Positions 12,224-21,125 are shown, counted from the stretch's first letter. The stretch is DNA of 64,000 nucleotides from Methanosarcina barkeri MS (GCF_000970025.1 NZ_CP009528.1:1785168-1849167); one strand, 5' to 3'. Translations and numbers: made by a program. Notes: generated from the sequence alone by a model not told the origin.

Positions 12224-13257
12224 CCCTCGTAGCCTTTCTGGAGTAAGTATATGAAAACTGGTGCTCCTATTATGGCTGTTAGTATTCCCAGAGGAATTTC
12301 AATGGATGTGGCTGTTCTGCACACATCATCAACCAGCAGAAGGAAAGTAGCCCCCAGTGAAATGCTTGCAGGCAAAAGCTTTCTGTGATCCGGGCCTACG
12401 ATCATCCTGGCTGCGTGAGGTATTACAAGGCCCACCCAGCCGATGATACCACTTATGCTTACAGCGGAGGCTGTTAAGAACGTACAGCAAAAAATTACCA
12501 GCAGCCTCATTTTTTCTGTGTTTACGCCCATTGAACGCGCTTCATCATCCCCCATTGAAAGAACGTTAATTCTCCATCCAATAAGCAGTAGTGCTGTAAA
12601 TCCGATCAGAGCAGGCCCTATTATCATCAAGACACTGTTACTGTTAACTGCAGAGAGGCTCCCCATAAGCCAGTATACTATTTCTGGCAGTTTGCTGTCA
12701 GGATCTGCAAGGTATTTGATACACGAAATGAGAGCAGAAAAGAGTGCTGCGATAGCTATCCCTCCCAGTACCATCACCAAAATAGTATTGCCCCTAAGCT
12801 TTTTGCTGAGAGAGTAAGTGAGGATAACTGCAACGAGGCCGAATAAAAAGGCTGTAGCCTGAATCATTACTGCGGAAAAACTGAACAAAATAGCTATTGC
12901 AGCTCCGAAACCTGCACCTGATGAGACACCCAGTATATCTGGAGAGACCAGCGGGTTCTGGAAAGTTCCCTGAAAAGCAGCCCCTGAGATTGAGAGGGCA
13001 GCACCTACAATCATCGCAGATATTATACGTGGCAGACGTATATCCCAAACTACTGTATAAATGGTTGAATCCAAATTTGTAGTGATAGGCGCAAAAACCG
13101 ACACTATAGCCAGTATTACTTCCATAGGAGATACTGGATATCTGCCAATCATAAAAGATCCAAAAAACAAAAGTATTGGGAGTAAAATCAATGTGGTTGT
13201 TAAAGATATATTTCTAATGGTTTCCCTGTTTATTCGCCTGTTCATTATTCTTTCCAC
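12214..13257 (-). CDS. ABC importer permease (FecCD/BtuC type)
   Basis: This is a 347-residue membrane protein with about ten hydrophobic helices. Family motifs include LPRIISAMIVGAALSISGAAFQ, LVSPDILGVSSGAGFG near residues 106-121, GIIGWVGLVIPHAARMIVG and the C-terminal ETPLGIL-like block EIPLGILTAIIGAPVFIYLL. Two such subunits with two ATPases form an importer of the vitamin B12/siderophore class. The start may be the internal ATG giving MNRRINRE (13245). It diverges from the receptor gene at 13918 across a 660-base intergenic region, so the two may be co-regulated and work together. Confidence 0.93.
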   Translation of the reverse strand: MERIMNRRINRETIRNISLTTTLILLPILLFFGSFMIGRYPVSPMEVILAIVSVFAPITTNLDSTIYTVVWDIRLPRIISAMIVGAALSISGAAFQGTFQNPLVSPDILGVSSGAGFGAAIAILFSFSAVMIQATAFLFGLVAVILTYSLSKKLRGNTILVMVLGGIAIAALFSALISCIKYLADPDSKLPEIVYWLMGSLSAVNSNSVLMIIGPALIGFTALLLIGWRINVLSMGDDEARSMGVNTEKMRLLVIFCCTFLTASAVSISGIIGWVGLVIPHAARMIVGPDHRKLLPASISLGATFLLLVDDVCRTATSIEIPLGILTAIIGAPVFIYLLQKGYEGWS

Positions 13258-13680
13258 ACCAAACGTTTACAAATTATCCGTGGTTTCTTTCGGAGTATCT
13301 TTTTCAAGCTCGCTCATTGAGTTCAAATTGTAGTTAGTTTGAGGCTTCAACTACTGGTTTTCTGTTTGACTATGTGAATTTTGTGTGTTCTATTTTAATT
13401 TCTCCTGTACTGTTTATTTCTCAATTTGAATTTCTTTGAACTTTTCTTAGGCGTTATGTTCAATTAAACATAACAAATTATATATGTTAAAATACCAGTA
13501 ATCAATTTCCTATACAATAATATAAATAATTTACTACAAACTCGCTTTCTTACCGTGCCTTCGTGCGAATAAAAAAGAGTTAATAGAAGCACCTCAGTTG
13601 GAAAGGTATGTTCTTTTTTAATCCGGTCGCTATCTCTTTTTTGCTTTTGATCCCTGCAGCCATTTCTTTTTTGTGATTTA

Positions 13681-13893
13681 TTCATACCTTCCTTTTGAAT
13701 AACATATTTCAACTGAAAACTTGAAAGGTCAATTTATGAAATAACTATATATATAAGATAATCGGTAATTGATTTCTGTATTAATTAAATATAATATTTG
13801 TTATGTCTAAGGGTACATATCACATATCAACTGTAGTATAAAATTTTAAAGTAGTATCCAAAGAAGTAAAATCGTAGGTTTTGGGATGGACTC
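13681..13893 (+). promoter_or_regulatory. Upstream region copy A (duplicated at 15290-15501) with TATA element and leader hairpin
   Basis: This ~212-bp stretch before the second binding-protein gene is repeated almost base for base before the gene at 15556. Shared blocks include ATATTTCAACTGAAAACTTG, GGTAATTGATTTCTGTATTA, a TATA-like TTAAATATA near 13785, and the leader AGTAGTATCCAAAGAAGTAA. In the leader TATCCAAA (from 13855) can pair with TTTTGGGAT (13879-13887), giving a small stem about 30 bases before the start codon. The shared sequence implies a common regulator or RNA element; its signal is unknown. Confidence 0.7.
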
Positions 13894-13917
13894 AAAAAAT
13901 AATGAAGGGCTATCAAG

Positions 13918-15054
13918 ATGAGAACAACAAAAAGGCAATTAAGTTTGTTTATCGTGCTGTGTCTGTTAATAACACTATCCATACTTCTTGTAAGTGGATG
14001 TTCACAGAAAACAAACGATGTTATGGATACGACATCAAATCCCAAAACTGAGATAACTGCTGCAACAAATATTGAGCAAGAAACAACAATGTCGGACACT
14101 GCACTGTCAGGTACTCGGGTAATTACCGATTTAGCAGGCAGAAATATTACATTGCCTGCTGATATTACTAGGATTTCAGTGTTACATCCGATACCGTGCC
14201 AAATGGTCTGGAGACTGGCGCCGGAAAAGCTTGTGAGCGCGGACAAGCAGTTTACTGAACGACTAGAATTTATGTCAGATAACGAAGAAAAGAGGCTGCT
14301 GGCTCTTCCGATTAATGGAGAATTCCACAGTGACATGAATGTGGAAGATCTTTTAGCAGTCAGTCCACAAGTAGTAATAACGTTAACAAAGGATACGAAA
14401 ATCGAATCCGAACAAAAAAAAGTTGGCATTCCATTCGTTGCTGCGTCAAAAGATACACTTGAAGAGATTGCAGATTCATGGAGATTTATCGGTAAAATTG
14501 TTGGAAATGAAAAAGAGGGAAACGAGCTTGGGGATTACTGGGATGAAACCATCAAAAAGGTTACCAATCAAACCTCGAAAATTAATGACAGTGATAAGCT
14601 CAAAGTATATTATGCGCAACCAGATGTCACCAAGACAGTTGGGTCCAGAACCATTATGGCGTCTATCATCAGTTTGGCGGGAGGCATAAGCTTCATGGAA
14701 GCAAATCCGCAAATGGAATCGGCCAATACAAGTGAAGAAATCCAGGTCTCACTGGAACAAATCTATCAGTGGAATCCAGACGTTATTATTACTAAAACTG
14801 CGAAAGGTCGTGATGAAATTCTCTCGAAAGACGCCTGGAAAGATATTGCTGCCGTAAAGAATAAGCGCGTTTACGCATCTACAAAATACGAGATGCTTGA
14901 CCGGACACAATCACTGATGGGACTTTTGTGGACCGCGAAAGTGCTTTATCCGGATAAAGTAAAAATTGACCTGGACAAAGAGGTAAAAACATTTTATTCA
15001 AAAGTATATCTTGATAATAACGTGACTAATGATCAAATCAGTCAGACAAATTAA
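13918..15054 (+). CDS. Second lipoprotein substrate-binding protein (FecB/BtuF type)
   Basis: This 378-residue protein has an N-terminal signal (hydrophobic residues about 9-27) with a lipobox-like LLVSGCS, then a Thr-rich linker and a metal-chelate-type binding domain (RVITDLAGRNITLPADI; YQWNPDVIIT). It differs clearly from the receptor at 7278, with only distant similarity. It diverges from the permease/ATPase pair and is the closest candidate receptor for that importer. The start has AAGGGCTATCAAG upstream. A 12-base piece of its 3' end (TCAGTCAGACAAATTAAT) is repeated straight after the stop. Confidence 0.87.
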   Translation: MRTTKRQLSLFIVLCLLITLSILLVSGCSQKTNDVMDTTSNPKTEITAATNIEQETTMSDTALSGTRVITDLAGRNITLPADITRISVLHPIPCQMVWRLAPEKLVSADKQFTERLEFMSDNEEKRLLALPINGEFHSDMNVEDLLAVSPQVVITLTKDTKIESEQKKVGIPFVAASKDTLEEIADSWRFIGKIVGNEKEGNELGDYWDETIKKVTNQTSKINDSDKLKVYYAQPDVTKTVGSRTIMASIISLAGGISFMEANPQMESANTSEEIQVSLEQIYQWNPDVIITKTAKGRDEILSKDAWKDIAAVKNKRVYASTKYEMLDRTQSLMGLLWTAKVLYPDKVKIDLDKEVKTFYSKVYLDNNVTNDQISQTN

Positions 15055-15104
15055 TAAAAATCAGTCAGACAAATTAATTTCATTCGAATACTCCGCTAGC
15101 TTGT

Positions 15105-15219
15105 AGGCTGTCCGATAATTATTGAAGTAATAAAAACATGCTAAAAAGAAAGCAAATAAGGCCTTTAAATCAAAAAAGAAGGAATTCAATAATTACCAGA
15201 GGTAATTGTCAGACAGCCT
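15105..15219. mobile_element. MITE-like element with 17-bp terminal inverted repeats
   Basis: The left end AGGCTGTCCGATAATTA (15105-15121) and the right end TAATTGTCAGACAGCCT (15203-15219) are inverted copies at 15 of 17 positions. An inner pair TTATTGAA/TTCAATAA extends the symmetry. The 115-bp body has no coding frame, which fits a non-autonomous transposon remnant. Confidence 0.65.
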
Positions 15220-15289
15220 GCTTGCAGCGAGGTGCACCAGCACAACTTTGATTTTTGATTCTGCCTTTATCTTTTTTTTGCGACTGATT

Positions 15290-15501
15290 TTCATAGTTTC
15301 CTTGTGAATAAGATATTTCAACTGAAAACTTGAAAGATTAGTTTAATAAATAACTATATATACTAAATAATAGGTAATTGATTTCTGTATTAGTTAAATA
15401 TACTTTTTGTTATATTAGAGAGAACATCTCACATATTAATTGTGGTATGAAATTTAAAAGTAGTATCCAAAGAAGTAAATCGTAAGTTTTGGGATAGACT
15501 C
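15290..15501 (+). promoter_or_regulatory. Upstream region copy B (duplicate of 13681-13893)
   Basis: This is the second copy of the duplicated upstream region. It keeps the GGTAATTGATTTCTGTATTA block, TTAAATATA and the leader hairpin TATCCAAA (from 15464) with TTTTGGGATA (15487-15496). Its distance to the downstream ATG is about 60 bases, versus 30 in copy A. Differences are scattered single bases, so the leader is conserved while both copies have drifted. Confidence 0.7.
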
Positions 15502-15555
15502 CTCAAAGATGTAAAGCTAAGAACTTGATTCGTTTTTAACCCAGGATGATAAATA

Positions 15556-16518
15556 ATGTTAGCTGTTGAAACAAGTGGACTCAAAGGAATAACGAGCTTT
15601 ACCACATATGATAGCGGCGAACTGAAGGACTGTAAGCTTGAAGAGTATAATTTAATTCACACAAGGTACGGAGATCTTGTTCCACAATATGGTGATCTAG
15701 GATTTCGAAGAAAGCAGCTAGCAGTATTGTCTTTCTACAAAAGTGGAAAAGTTAAAAATATCTCATTAGAGCAGCAGACTGAAATAAGCACACCAATAGG
15801 AACATTTCCGGCAGAACTGGTCACTTTTTTTGAGGATGGATCAATCAATAGTTTGTTCCCTCTAAACGGCCAGATCAGTGGTTTCTGGTCAGAGGAAGAA
15901 GAAGGCGAACTTGCACAAAAATTCCATTTTTCATTCCCGTTTGGGGAATTTTATGCAAAAATAATAGGTTTACGGTTTTATCCGGACGGAAGAGTCAGAA
16001 GCCTGATTTTGTGGCCGAATGAACGAATCATAATTGACACACCTGCAGGAAAAATGCCAGTTAGAATAGGATTTAAGCTTTTTGAAGATGGGAGCATAGA
16101 ATCAGTAGAACCTGCAGAGCCGTTCCCGATTGAAACCCCCATTGGTTCAATAAATGCATACGATGCGGATGCACTTGGTATCGATGCGGATAAAAACTCC
16201 GTGTGTTTTGACGAAAGAGGTAAATTAATTTCTCTCATTACTTTCGACATCATTACAGTCCGGAAAAAAACCGGTGAAAAAGAACTAATATTCCCAACGT
16301 TAAGGCCGGGTTTGACAACTGAATTTGAAAAAGTGCCGATTAAATTGATCTTTGATGATGATACAGTAAGCATTGGTGATGCCAGAGCAAACGACTACAA
16401 TGATGACGCCAAAACAGCCAGCTACAAGATAGCTGAATGTACGTTCTTAATCATGCGTGGTAACTATATGGAAACAAAATCATGCGACGACTGTTCCAGT
16501 TGTCAGGGTTGTATGTAA
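15556..16518 (+). CDS. MORN-like repeat protein with Cys-rich C-terminal tail, function unknown
   Basis: This 320-residue soluble protein has no signal peptide. It contains at least five copies of a short pattern, F-x-x-D/S-G-x-[VIL]-x-S-[LIV]: FYKSGKVKNISL, FFEDGSINSLFPL, FYPDGRVRSLIL, LFEDGSIESVEP and FDERGKLISLI. This resembles MORN or YwqK-type beta-hairpin repeats. TPIGTFPAEL, TPAGKMPVRI and TPIGSINAY repeats alternate with them. The C-terminus is CDDCSSCQGCM, a likely metal- or cluster-binding tail. It shares its upstream control region with the binding protein at 13918, so it probably belongs to the same metal response. I do not recognise a characterised family. Confidence 0.75.
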   Translation: MLAVETSGLKGITSFTTYDSGELKDCKLEEYNLIHTRYGDLVPQYGDLGFRRKQLAVLSFYKSGKVKNISLEQQTEISTPIGTFPAELVTFFEDGSINSLFPLNGQISGFWSEEEEGELAQKFHFSFPFGEFYAKIIGLRFYPDGRVRSLILWPNERIIIDTPAGKMPVRIGFKLFEDGSIESVEPAEPFPIETPIGSINAYDADALGIDADKNSVCFDERGKLISLITFDIITVRKKTGEKELIFPTLRPGLTTEFEKVPIKLIFDDDTVSIGDARANDYNDDAKTASYKIAECTFLIMRGNYMETKSCDDCSSCQGCM

Positions 16519-17197
16519 CCGATGTTTATAGTTGAGCTTGCTCCAAAACACTTTCAGTCCATTTAGACCAGTACTTTGGAGTAGATAAACAAGCTCTGTA
16601 GAAAGTATTAATAGTATACAAGGCAGGGCAAATGTTAAAAGATATGAAATTCTGAATTTCAATGAGCTGAACAGCCAGAAACACAACCAATACAGCTTTG
16701 AATAGGAATTGCACCTTACAAGACAGTTGTCCTCTGCAATATGGAGTCCTGCGAGGAAGTAACTGCTGCAGAGCCTACAAACCTGAAAATAACTTATATC
16801 TTACTCGTTGCTGCTGTATTTACTGCGCAAACTCAATCTGAATAGGGAATGAAAAAAGCGTAGTAAACCCTTTTGCCGCCCTGAAAGGATATCCCTATAT
16901 ATGCAATAGAAGTCGTAAGGGAAGAATCTCCAGATGAGGTTGCGACAAAGGCCAGAACCTAAAAATTTAAAAAAAAACGAGCCTTTATTTTTTAAATTGC
17001 AACCCTAACTATTCTTGAATCAGTAATTTCAACTGTTCTTAAATCAGTAATTCTACCTATTCTTGGATTTGCTATTTTTAATTCTCTTAAATTCACAGTT
17101 TTTACCATTCCGGATTTGGTATATTTTTAAATGGAAAAATGATAAATAGAGATAGAGTGCGTGTATACACCGAAGATAACGAAAAAAAGGAGTAAAC
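16519..17197. other. Intergenic, no supportable gene
   Basis: The stretch has no convincing coding frame. A 34-codon open frame at 16741 (MESCEEVTAAEPTNLK) is too short to support. From about 17011 there are loose ~27-bp direct repeats (ATTCTTGAATCAGTAATTTC and variants), then an AT-rich promoter-like TATTTTTAAAT around 17120 ahead of the asparagine synthetase gene. Confidence 0.5.
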
Positions 17198-18664
17198 ATG
17201 TGCGGAATAGCAGGAGCAGCAGGAACTCCTGATACAAATGAAGAAGTAAAAAAAATGCTTGCAGCCCTTGGACATAGAGGTCCCGATGCTTGCGGAACCT
17301 ATCAGGCCAAAGGACTGAGTATAGGAAATACCCTGCTTAAAATCACAGGCGACATGCTCCAGCCTCTGGTTGGAAAAGGGGCTCTGGTACTCAATGGAGA
17401 AATTTTTAATTTCAGGGAACTTGCAGCCGAACAGGGTATAAAAACCGATTCAGACACTGAAGTGCTTTTTGCCCTCATAGAAACAAAGATAAAGGAAGGA
17501 GAAACGCCTACAAATGCGATTTTTTCCGTACTTTCCAGAGTTAATGGAGATTACGCTCTGGCCTATGCCCTGGATAACGAACTTGTATTGGCCAGAGATA
17601 CTGTAGGAGTCAAGCCTCTTTTTTATTCCCTGGAAAAAGGAGTGGAAATACCTAAACTCGCTTTTGCTTCCGAAAAAAAAGCTTTTTACAGCCAGAGAAA
17701 CCAGATAAAACCTTTTCCACCTGGCAGAGTCATGTCTTTCGATATCAGAAATGGAAGGCTTGAAGAAAAATCCCTTACAATTGAGCCTCCGCAAGAAAGA
17801 ATCTCAGAAGAGCACGAAGCTGCTTCCAGCCTGAGGGCAGCCCTTGAAAAAGCTATCGAGATAAGGCTTACAAAAACTTCAGGAATTGCGTTTTCAGGAG
17901 GTATTGACAGTACCTTTTTAGCTGCCCTTGCCAAAAACATTGATCCCTCAATTTCCCTTTATGCCGTTGGGCTTCCTGATTCCCATGACCTTGCCCAGGC
18001 TCAGCGTGCAGCTGGAATTGCTGGCATGGAAGATTCCCTCAAGACCCATCTCCTTTCTCCCGAAGAAATAGAAGCTGGAATCCCGGATGTGATCTATTCA
18101 ACGGAATCGACGGACCCTATGAAAATTGCAATTGGGCTTCCACTCTATTTTGTAGCGAAAACTGCAAAAGGAGACGGAAAACGAGTCCTTCTCACAGGTC
18201 AGGGTGCAGACGAACTTTTTGGAGGTTATAGCAGGCATGAGGGCCTACTTGAACAGGGACCCGAGATGCTTGACAGAGCTATCTACTCAGACCTTAAAAA
18301 CATTTCAACTATAAACCTTGAGAGGGACGACATGGTTACCATGGCCAACTCCGTGGAGCTCAGGGTGCCTTTTCTGGATCAGGAGGTAATAAAAACAGGG
18401 CTTTCAATCAGTCCTGAACTTAAAGTCCTTAAAAGAGATAGCCTGTATATAAGAAAATATATCCTGAGAAAAGCCGCAGACGGCCTGCTTCCATCGGAAC
18501 TTCTCTGGAAAGAAAAGAAAGCAATCCAGTATGGGACAGGAGTTCAAAAGGTACTCGACAGGCTTGCCCGCGAGGCAGGATTTTCAAAAAGGGAAGGAAA
18601 CCATATAGAGAAGTATCTAAAACAGGTTGCTGCAAACGAGGGGTTTGATTTCATATTCAGGTAA
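17198..18664 (+). CDS. asnB: Glutamine-hydrolysing asparagine synthetase (AsnB)
   Basis: This 488-residue enzyme makes asparagine from aspartate, glutamine and ATP. The N-terminal glutaminase domain begins with the nucleophile Cys2 (MCGIAG), followed by LGHRGPDA, LNGEIFNF and DTEVLF. The synthetase domain carries the ATP-pyrophosphatase loop FSGGIDST near residue 231 and GQGADELFGGY. The length is slightly short for AsnB but has all motifs. It stands alone, with GGAG at good spacing before the start. Followed by a 12-bp tandem array. Confidence 0.93.
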   Translation: MCGIAGAAGTPDTNEEVKKMLAALGHRGPDACGTYQAKGLSIGNTLLKITGDMLQPLVGKGALVLNGEIFNFRELAAEQGIKTDSDTEVLFALIETKIKEGETPTNAIFSVLSRVNGDYALAYALDNELVLARDTVGVKPLFYSLEKGVEIPKLAFASEKKAFYSQRNQIKPFPPGRVMSFDIRNGRLEEKSLTIEPPQERISEEHEAASSLRAALEKAIEIRLTKTSGIAFSGGIDSTFLAALAKNIDPSISLYAVGLPDSHDLAQAQRAAGIAGMEDSLKTHLLSPEEIEAGIPDVIYSTESTDPMKIAIGLPLYFVAKTAKGDGKRVLLTGQGADELFGGYSRHEGLLEQGPEMLDRAIYSDLKNISTINLERDDMVTMANSVELRVPFLDQEVIKTGLSISPELKVLKRDSLYIRKYILRKAADGLLPSELLWKEKKAIQYGTGVQKVLDRLAREAGFSKREGNHIEKYLKQVAANEGFDFIFR

Positions 18665-18675
18665 AAGAGTTCCCT

Positions 18676-18745
18676 ACTGAATAAGATACTGGATAAGATA
18701 CTGAATAAGATACTGAATAAGATACTGAATAAGATACTGAATAGG
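18676..18745. repeat. 12-bp tandem array after asnB
   Basis: ACTGAATAAGAT is repeated about six times from 18676 with one ACTGGATAAGAT variant, starting just after the asnB stop. The remaining gap up to 19168 holds no other clear feature apart from an AT-rich promoter-like ATTTAAATATAAAT just before the CooC-like gene. Confidence 0.85.
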
Positions 18746-19168
18746 ATAATTAATTCCTTCCCTGGAAAATTTGTTATTTATATCCCTTAAAATGTCCTTT
18801 AATCTTTAATAAATATCTTTTTAACTCTTATAAAACGAAAAGACTTTAAATAATACTCTCTAAGGAATAACGGGATGAAGCCAGGGATAAATGAACAAGT
18901 ATAAACAGCTTGATGACTATACCCCTGCTTAGAAAACCACTATTGTTAATCTGAATTAACTATTAATCTAACTAGGACTTACGCAGTTGAACTGAAAAAT
19001 CAACAGCATCAGACCACTAACTGTAGTAGACCATTAACTGTATAAAACGTGACTTTAGTCCAAAGTCTTTGCCGTAATTGATTTTGTTTCTCAAGTGCAT
19101 ATAATCCTGCTAAATTAATAGTTGATCTAATACATTTAAATATAAATTAATGTTCAGGGGGAATCCTC

Positions 19169-19957
19169 ATAAAAATAGCAATTACCGGAAAAGGCGGCGT
19201 TGGAAAAACAACTCTCTCAGGCACTCTGGCCAGACTGCTTGCAAGGGATGGATACGAGGTACTGGCAATAGATGCAGACCCGGATATGAACCTGGCATCT
19301 TCGCTTGGGGTCGAAAATCCCCCTAAGCCCCTGACAGAATTCAAAGACCTGATTCAGGAAAGGGCAGGTGCCCCAGGTGGAGCTTTCGTCTACAACCCTA
19401 AAGTCGATGATATTGCAAGCAAATATGGCGTTATAGGACCCGATGGAGTCAGAATGCTTGTTATGGGCACCGTAGACCGCGGGGGAAGTGGATGCATGTG
19501 TCCTGCCTCGGCTTTCCTGAGGGCTCTTCTCAGGCACCTTATGCTCAAGGATAAGAGTGCAGTGATCCTTGATATGGAAGCAGGGATCGAACATCTTGGA
19601 AGGGGCACTACAAGAGGAATGGACCTCATGATCATTGTAGTTGAGCCCGGAGCAAGATCGCTTGAAACGGCTGAGAGAATAAAAAAGCTGTCTTCCGAAA
19701 TAGGGATAAAACACCTTGCTGCCGTAATTAATAAAGGAGGCTCAGGAAAAGTTAATGACAAACTTGAAGAGATGGGCATCCAGGTACTTGGAGAAATTCC
19801 CTTTGACACCATGTTAATGCAGGCCGACCTGGAGAAACGGGCTCCTATTGACGTAGGCGGCGAAGCTGTTGACGCTATAGTAAAAATTAAGGAAAAACTA
19901 ATGGAAGTCGTTGAAAAGATCGAGATAGAAGATGAAGATAGCAAGAGCAAAAAGTAA
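19169..19957 (+). CDS. cooC: CooC-like MinD/ParA-family ATPase with apparent ATA start codon
   Basis: This ~262-residue deviant-Walker ATPase begins IKIAITGKGGVGKTT with the P-loop at residues 7-15, then IDADPDMNLAS and a CxC pair (GGSGCMCPASAF, Cys109 and Cys111) as in CooC, the nickel-insertion factor of carbon monoxide dehydrogenase. The role here would be Ni loading of CODH/acetyl-CoA synthase. The first ATG in frame (19286) is inside the conserved domain and would delete the P-loop. Upstream, the frame closes at a TAA at 19148 with no ATG, GTG or TTG between. A GGGGGA site at 19157-19162 lies six bases before ATA 19169, where homologues have Met, so ATA is the likely initiator. Confidence 0.85.
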   Translation: MKIAITGKGGVGKTTLSGTLARLLARDGYEVLAIDADPDMNLASSLGVENPPKPLTEFKDLIQERAGAPGGAFVYNPKVDDIASKYGVIGPDGVRMLVMGTVDRGGSGCMCPASAFLRALLRHLMLKDKSAVILDMEAGIEHLGRGTTRGMDLMIIVVEPGARSLETAERIKKLSSEIGIKHLAAVINKGGSGKVNDKLEEMGIQVLGEIPFDTMLMQADLEKRAPIDVGGEAVDAIVKIKEKLMEVVEKIEIEDEDSKSKK

Positions 19958-19958
19958 A

Positions 19959-19984
19959 GGCCGATTTCCGGCCCTGCATTTTTC
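19959..19984 (+). terminator. Hairpin terminator after the CooC-like gene
   Basis: GGCCG (19959-19963) pairs with CGGCC (19969-19973) around ATTTC, starting right after the stop codon and followed by CTGCATTTTTC. It lies between two converging genes and could serve the plus-strand one. Confidence 0.6.
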
Positions 19985-20009
19985 ATCTCAAATTTCAAAA
20001 ATTCTTAAT

Positions 20010-20645
20010 TCAATTGAAGTCGCTGTCTGGAGAGTCAGTTAAAGTTCCTTTTTTATAAATAACTTCCAGAAGCCTCAATTTTTTTTCTCTGATTAGAACA
20101 TCAGTCGGATCGATATCAAGCGCGTTGTCATAACACTTCATGGCTTCTCCATATCTTCCAAGGCTTTCCAGAGCTAAACCTTTCTGATACAACGAGAATA
20201 CATCGTCAGGATTTACTTTCAGAACCTCATCATAAGACTCGATCGACTTTTCATATTCACTCAGGTTGTTAAAGGCAAAACCTTTGAGGCACCTGATCCC
20301 CAGATTTTCAGGGTCGATTTCAAGAGCCCTGTCATAGCAGTCAAGAGCTTCCTTTGATTTTCCCATCCTGTCCAGAGCGAAACCTTTCTGGATCCAGGCA
20401 TCGAGAAATAAAGGGTCCAGAGTTAAGGCTTTATCATACAGCCTGAGTTTGTCTTCGTAACTGCCAGCCTCGCCAGCTTTGACAAGGAGCTGCTTGAGAT
20501 CCTCTGGTTCTTCGGTTTTTTCTGCCGCTTGCAACTCCTTTTGCTTTGCTTTACTCATATTTTCACTCACATTTTCTTCTGTCATATCGGAATCCTCGCT
20601 TTTCCAGTGAAAGCTCATTCCGGACTCCTTCCGGGTTTTTGCCAC
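20010..20645 (-). CDS. Tetratricopeptide repeat protein
   Basis: This 211-residue cytoplasmic protein has an N-terminal acidic, charged segment (residues 1-50) and then about four TPR units from residue 55 to 195, with the typical A-W/L-G-A-Y/F-P pattern (ALTLDPLFLDAWIQKGFALDRMG; ALEIDPENLGIRCLKG; VLKVNPDDVFSLYQKGLALESLG; ALDIDPTD). TPRs mediate protein binding, and no enzymatic domain is present. The partner is unknown. Alternative starts are MSFHWKSE (residue 10) and MTEENVSE (residue 21). It converges on the CooC-like gene. Confidence 0.85.
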   Translation of the reverse strand: MAKTRKESGMSFHWKSEDSDMTEENVSENMSKAKQKELQAAEKTEEPEDLKQLLVKAGEAGSYEDKLRLYDKALTLDPLFLDAWIQKGFALDRMGKSKEALDCYDRALEIDPENLGIRCLKGFAFNNLSEYEKSIESYDEVLKVNPDDVFSLYQKGLALESLGRYGEAMKCYDNALDIDPTDVLIREKKLRLLEVIYKKGTLTDSPDSDFN

Positions 20646-20971
20646 ACCTGGCCGTTTTTACATTTCACGCATGGAACCAGAGCTAAAACTGGTATTTTGC
20701 ATTTTTTGTTTTCAATAAGATATACTTTTTCTGATTCGAATTTTCCCTAATATAAAAAAACTGTTTTGTAACTGAAGGAGTAAAATCGATTCTTAAGCTC
20801 AGGATAGAAGGAATAGATTCTATTTTTAAACTCAAAACAGGATAGGAAAATAAAGAATAATAGAAAGAGCTTAAAAAAGGCAAAAGAACTTAAAAAAAGG
20901 CAAAGGAACTTAAAAAAGGATAAAAAAACTTAAAAAAGGGTAAAACTCCAAAAAACAAACAAAATAACTCC

Positions 20972-21101
20972 AAAAAGCCCAACCCATATTTGATTGGGGA
21001 AAATATCAGGAAAAAGAAGGCAAATTTATGATGCCATTTGCAGTCCAGATTCATCACGCATTTGTTGATGGTATTCATATTGGCAAATTTGCGGATAATG
21101 A
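20972..21101 (+). pseudogene. Chloramphenicol acetyltransferase-like C-terminal fragment, copy 1
   Basis: A short open stretch encodes QPIFDWGKYQEKEGKF, then QIHHAFVDGIHIGKF, the active-site histidine region of the type A chloramphenicol acetyltransferase family. The N-terminal three quarters of the gene are missing, and the frame breaks soon after. Low-complexity AAAAAGG repeats precede it (20870-20945). Two further copies lie at 22135 and 23937. Confidence 0.75.
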
Positions 21102-21125
21102 ATTTCACTCCTGAAAGCTTTAAAA

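Noticed and set aside
12443-12817. 124-codon plus-strand frame opposite the importer permease
   Set aside because: It is antisense to conserved permease helices and has no start signal.
13464-13712. 82-codon minus-strand frame upstream of the second binding protein
   Set aside because: It is Lys/Arg-rich with no ribosome site, and it overlaps the start of the duplicated control region, so it is better explained as non-coding.
13740-13775. ModE-type operator in the AT-rich ACTATATATATAAG stretch
   Set aside because: The dyad is poor and is not kept in the second copy of the control region.
19217-19998. Long minus-strand frames opposite the CooC-like gene
   Set aside because: They mirror the P-loop ATPase codons, and their Ser/Pro-rich product has no family match.
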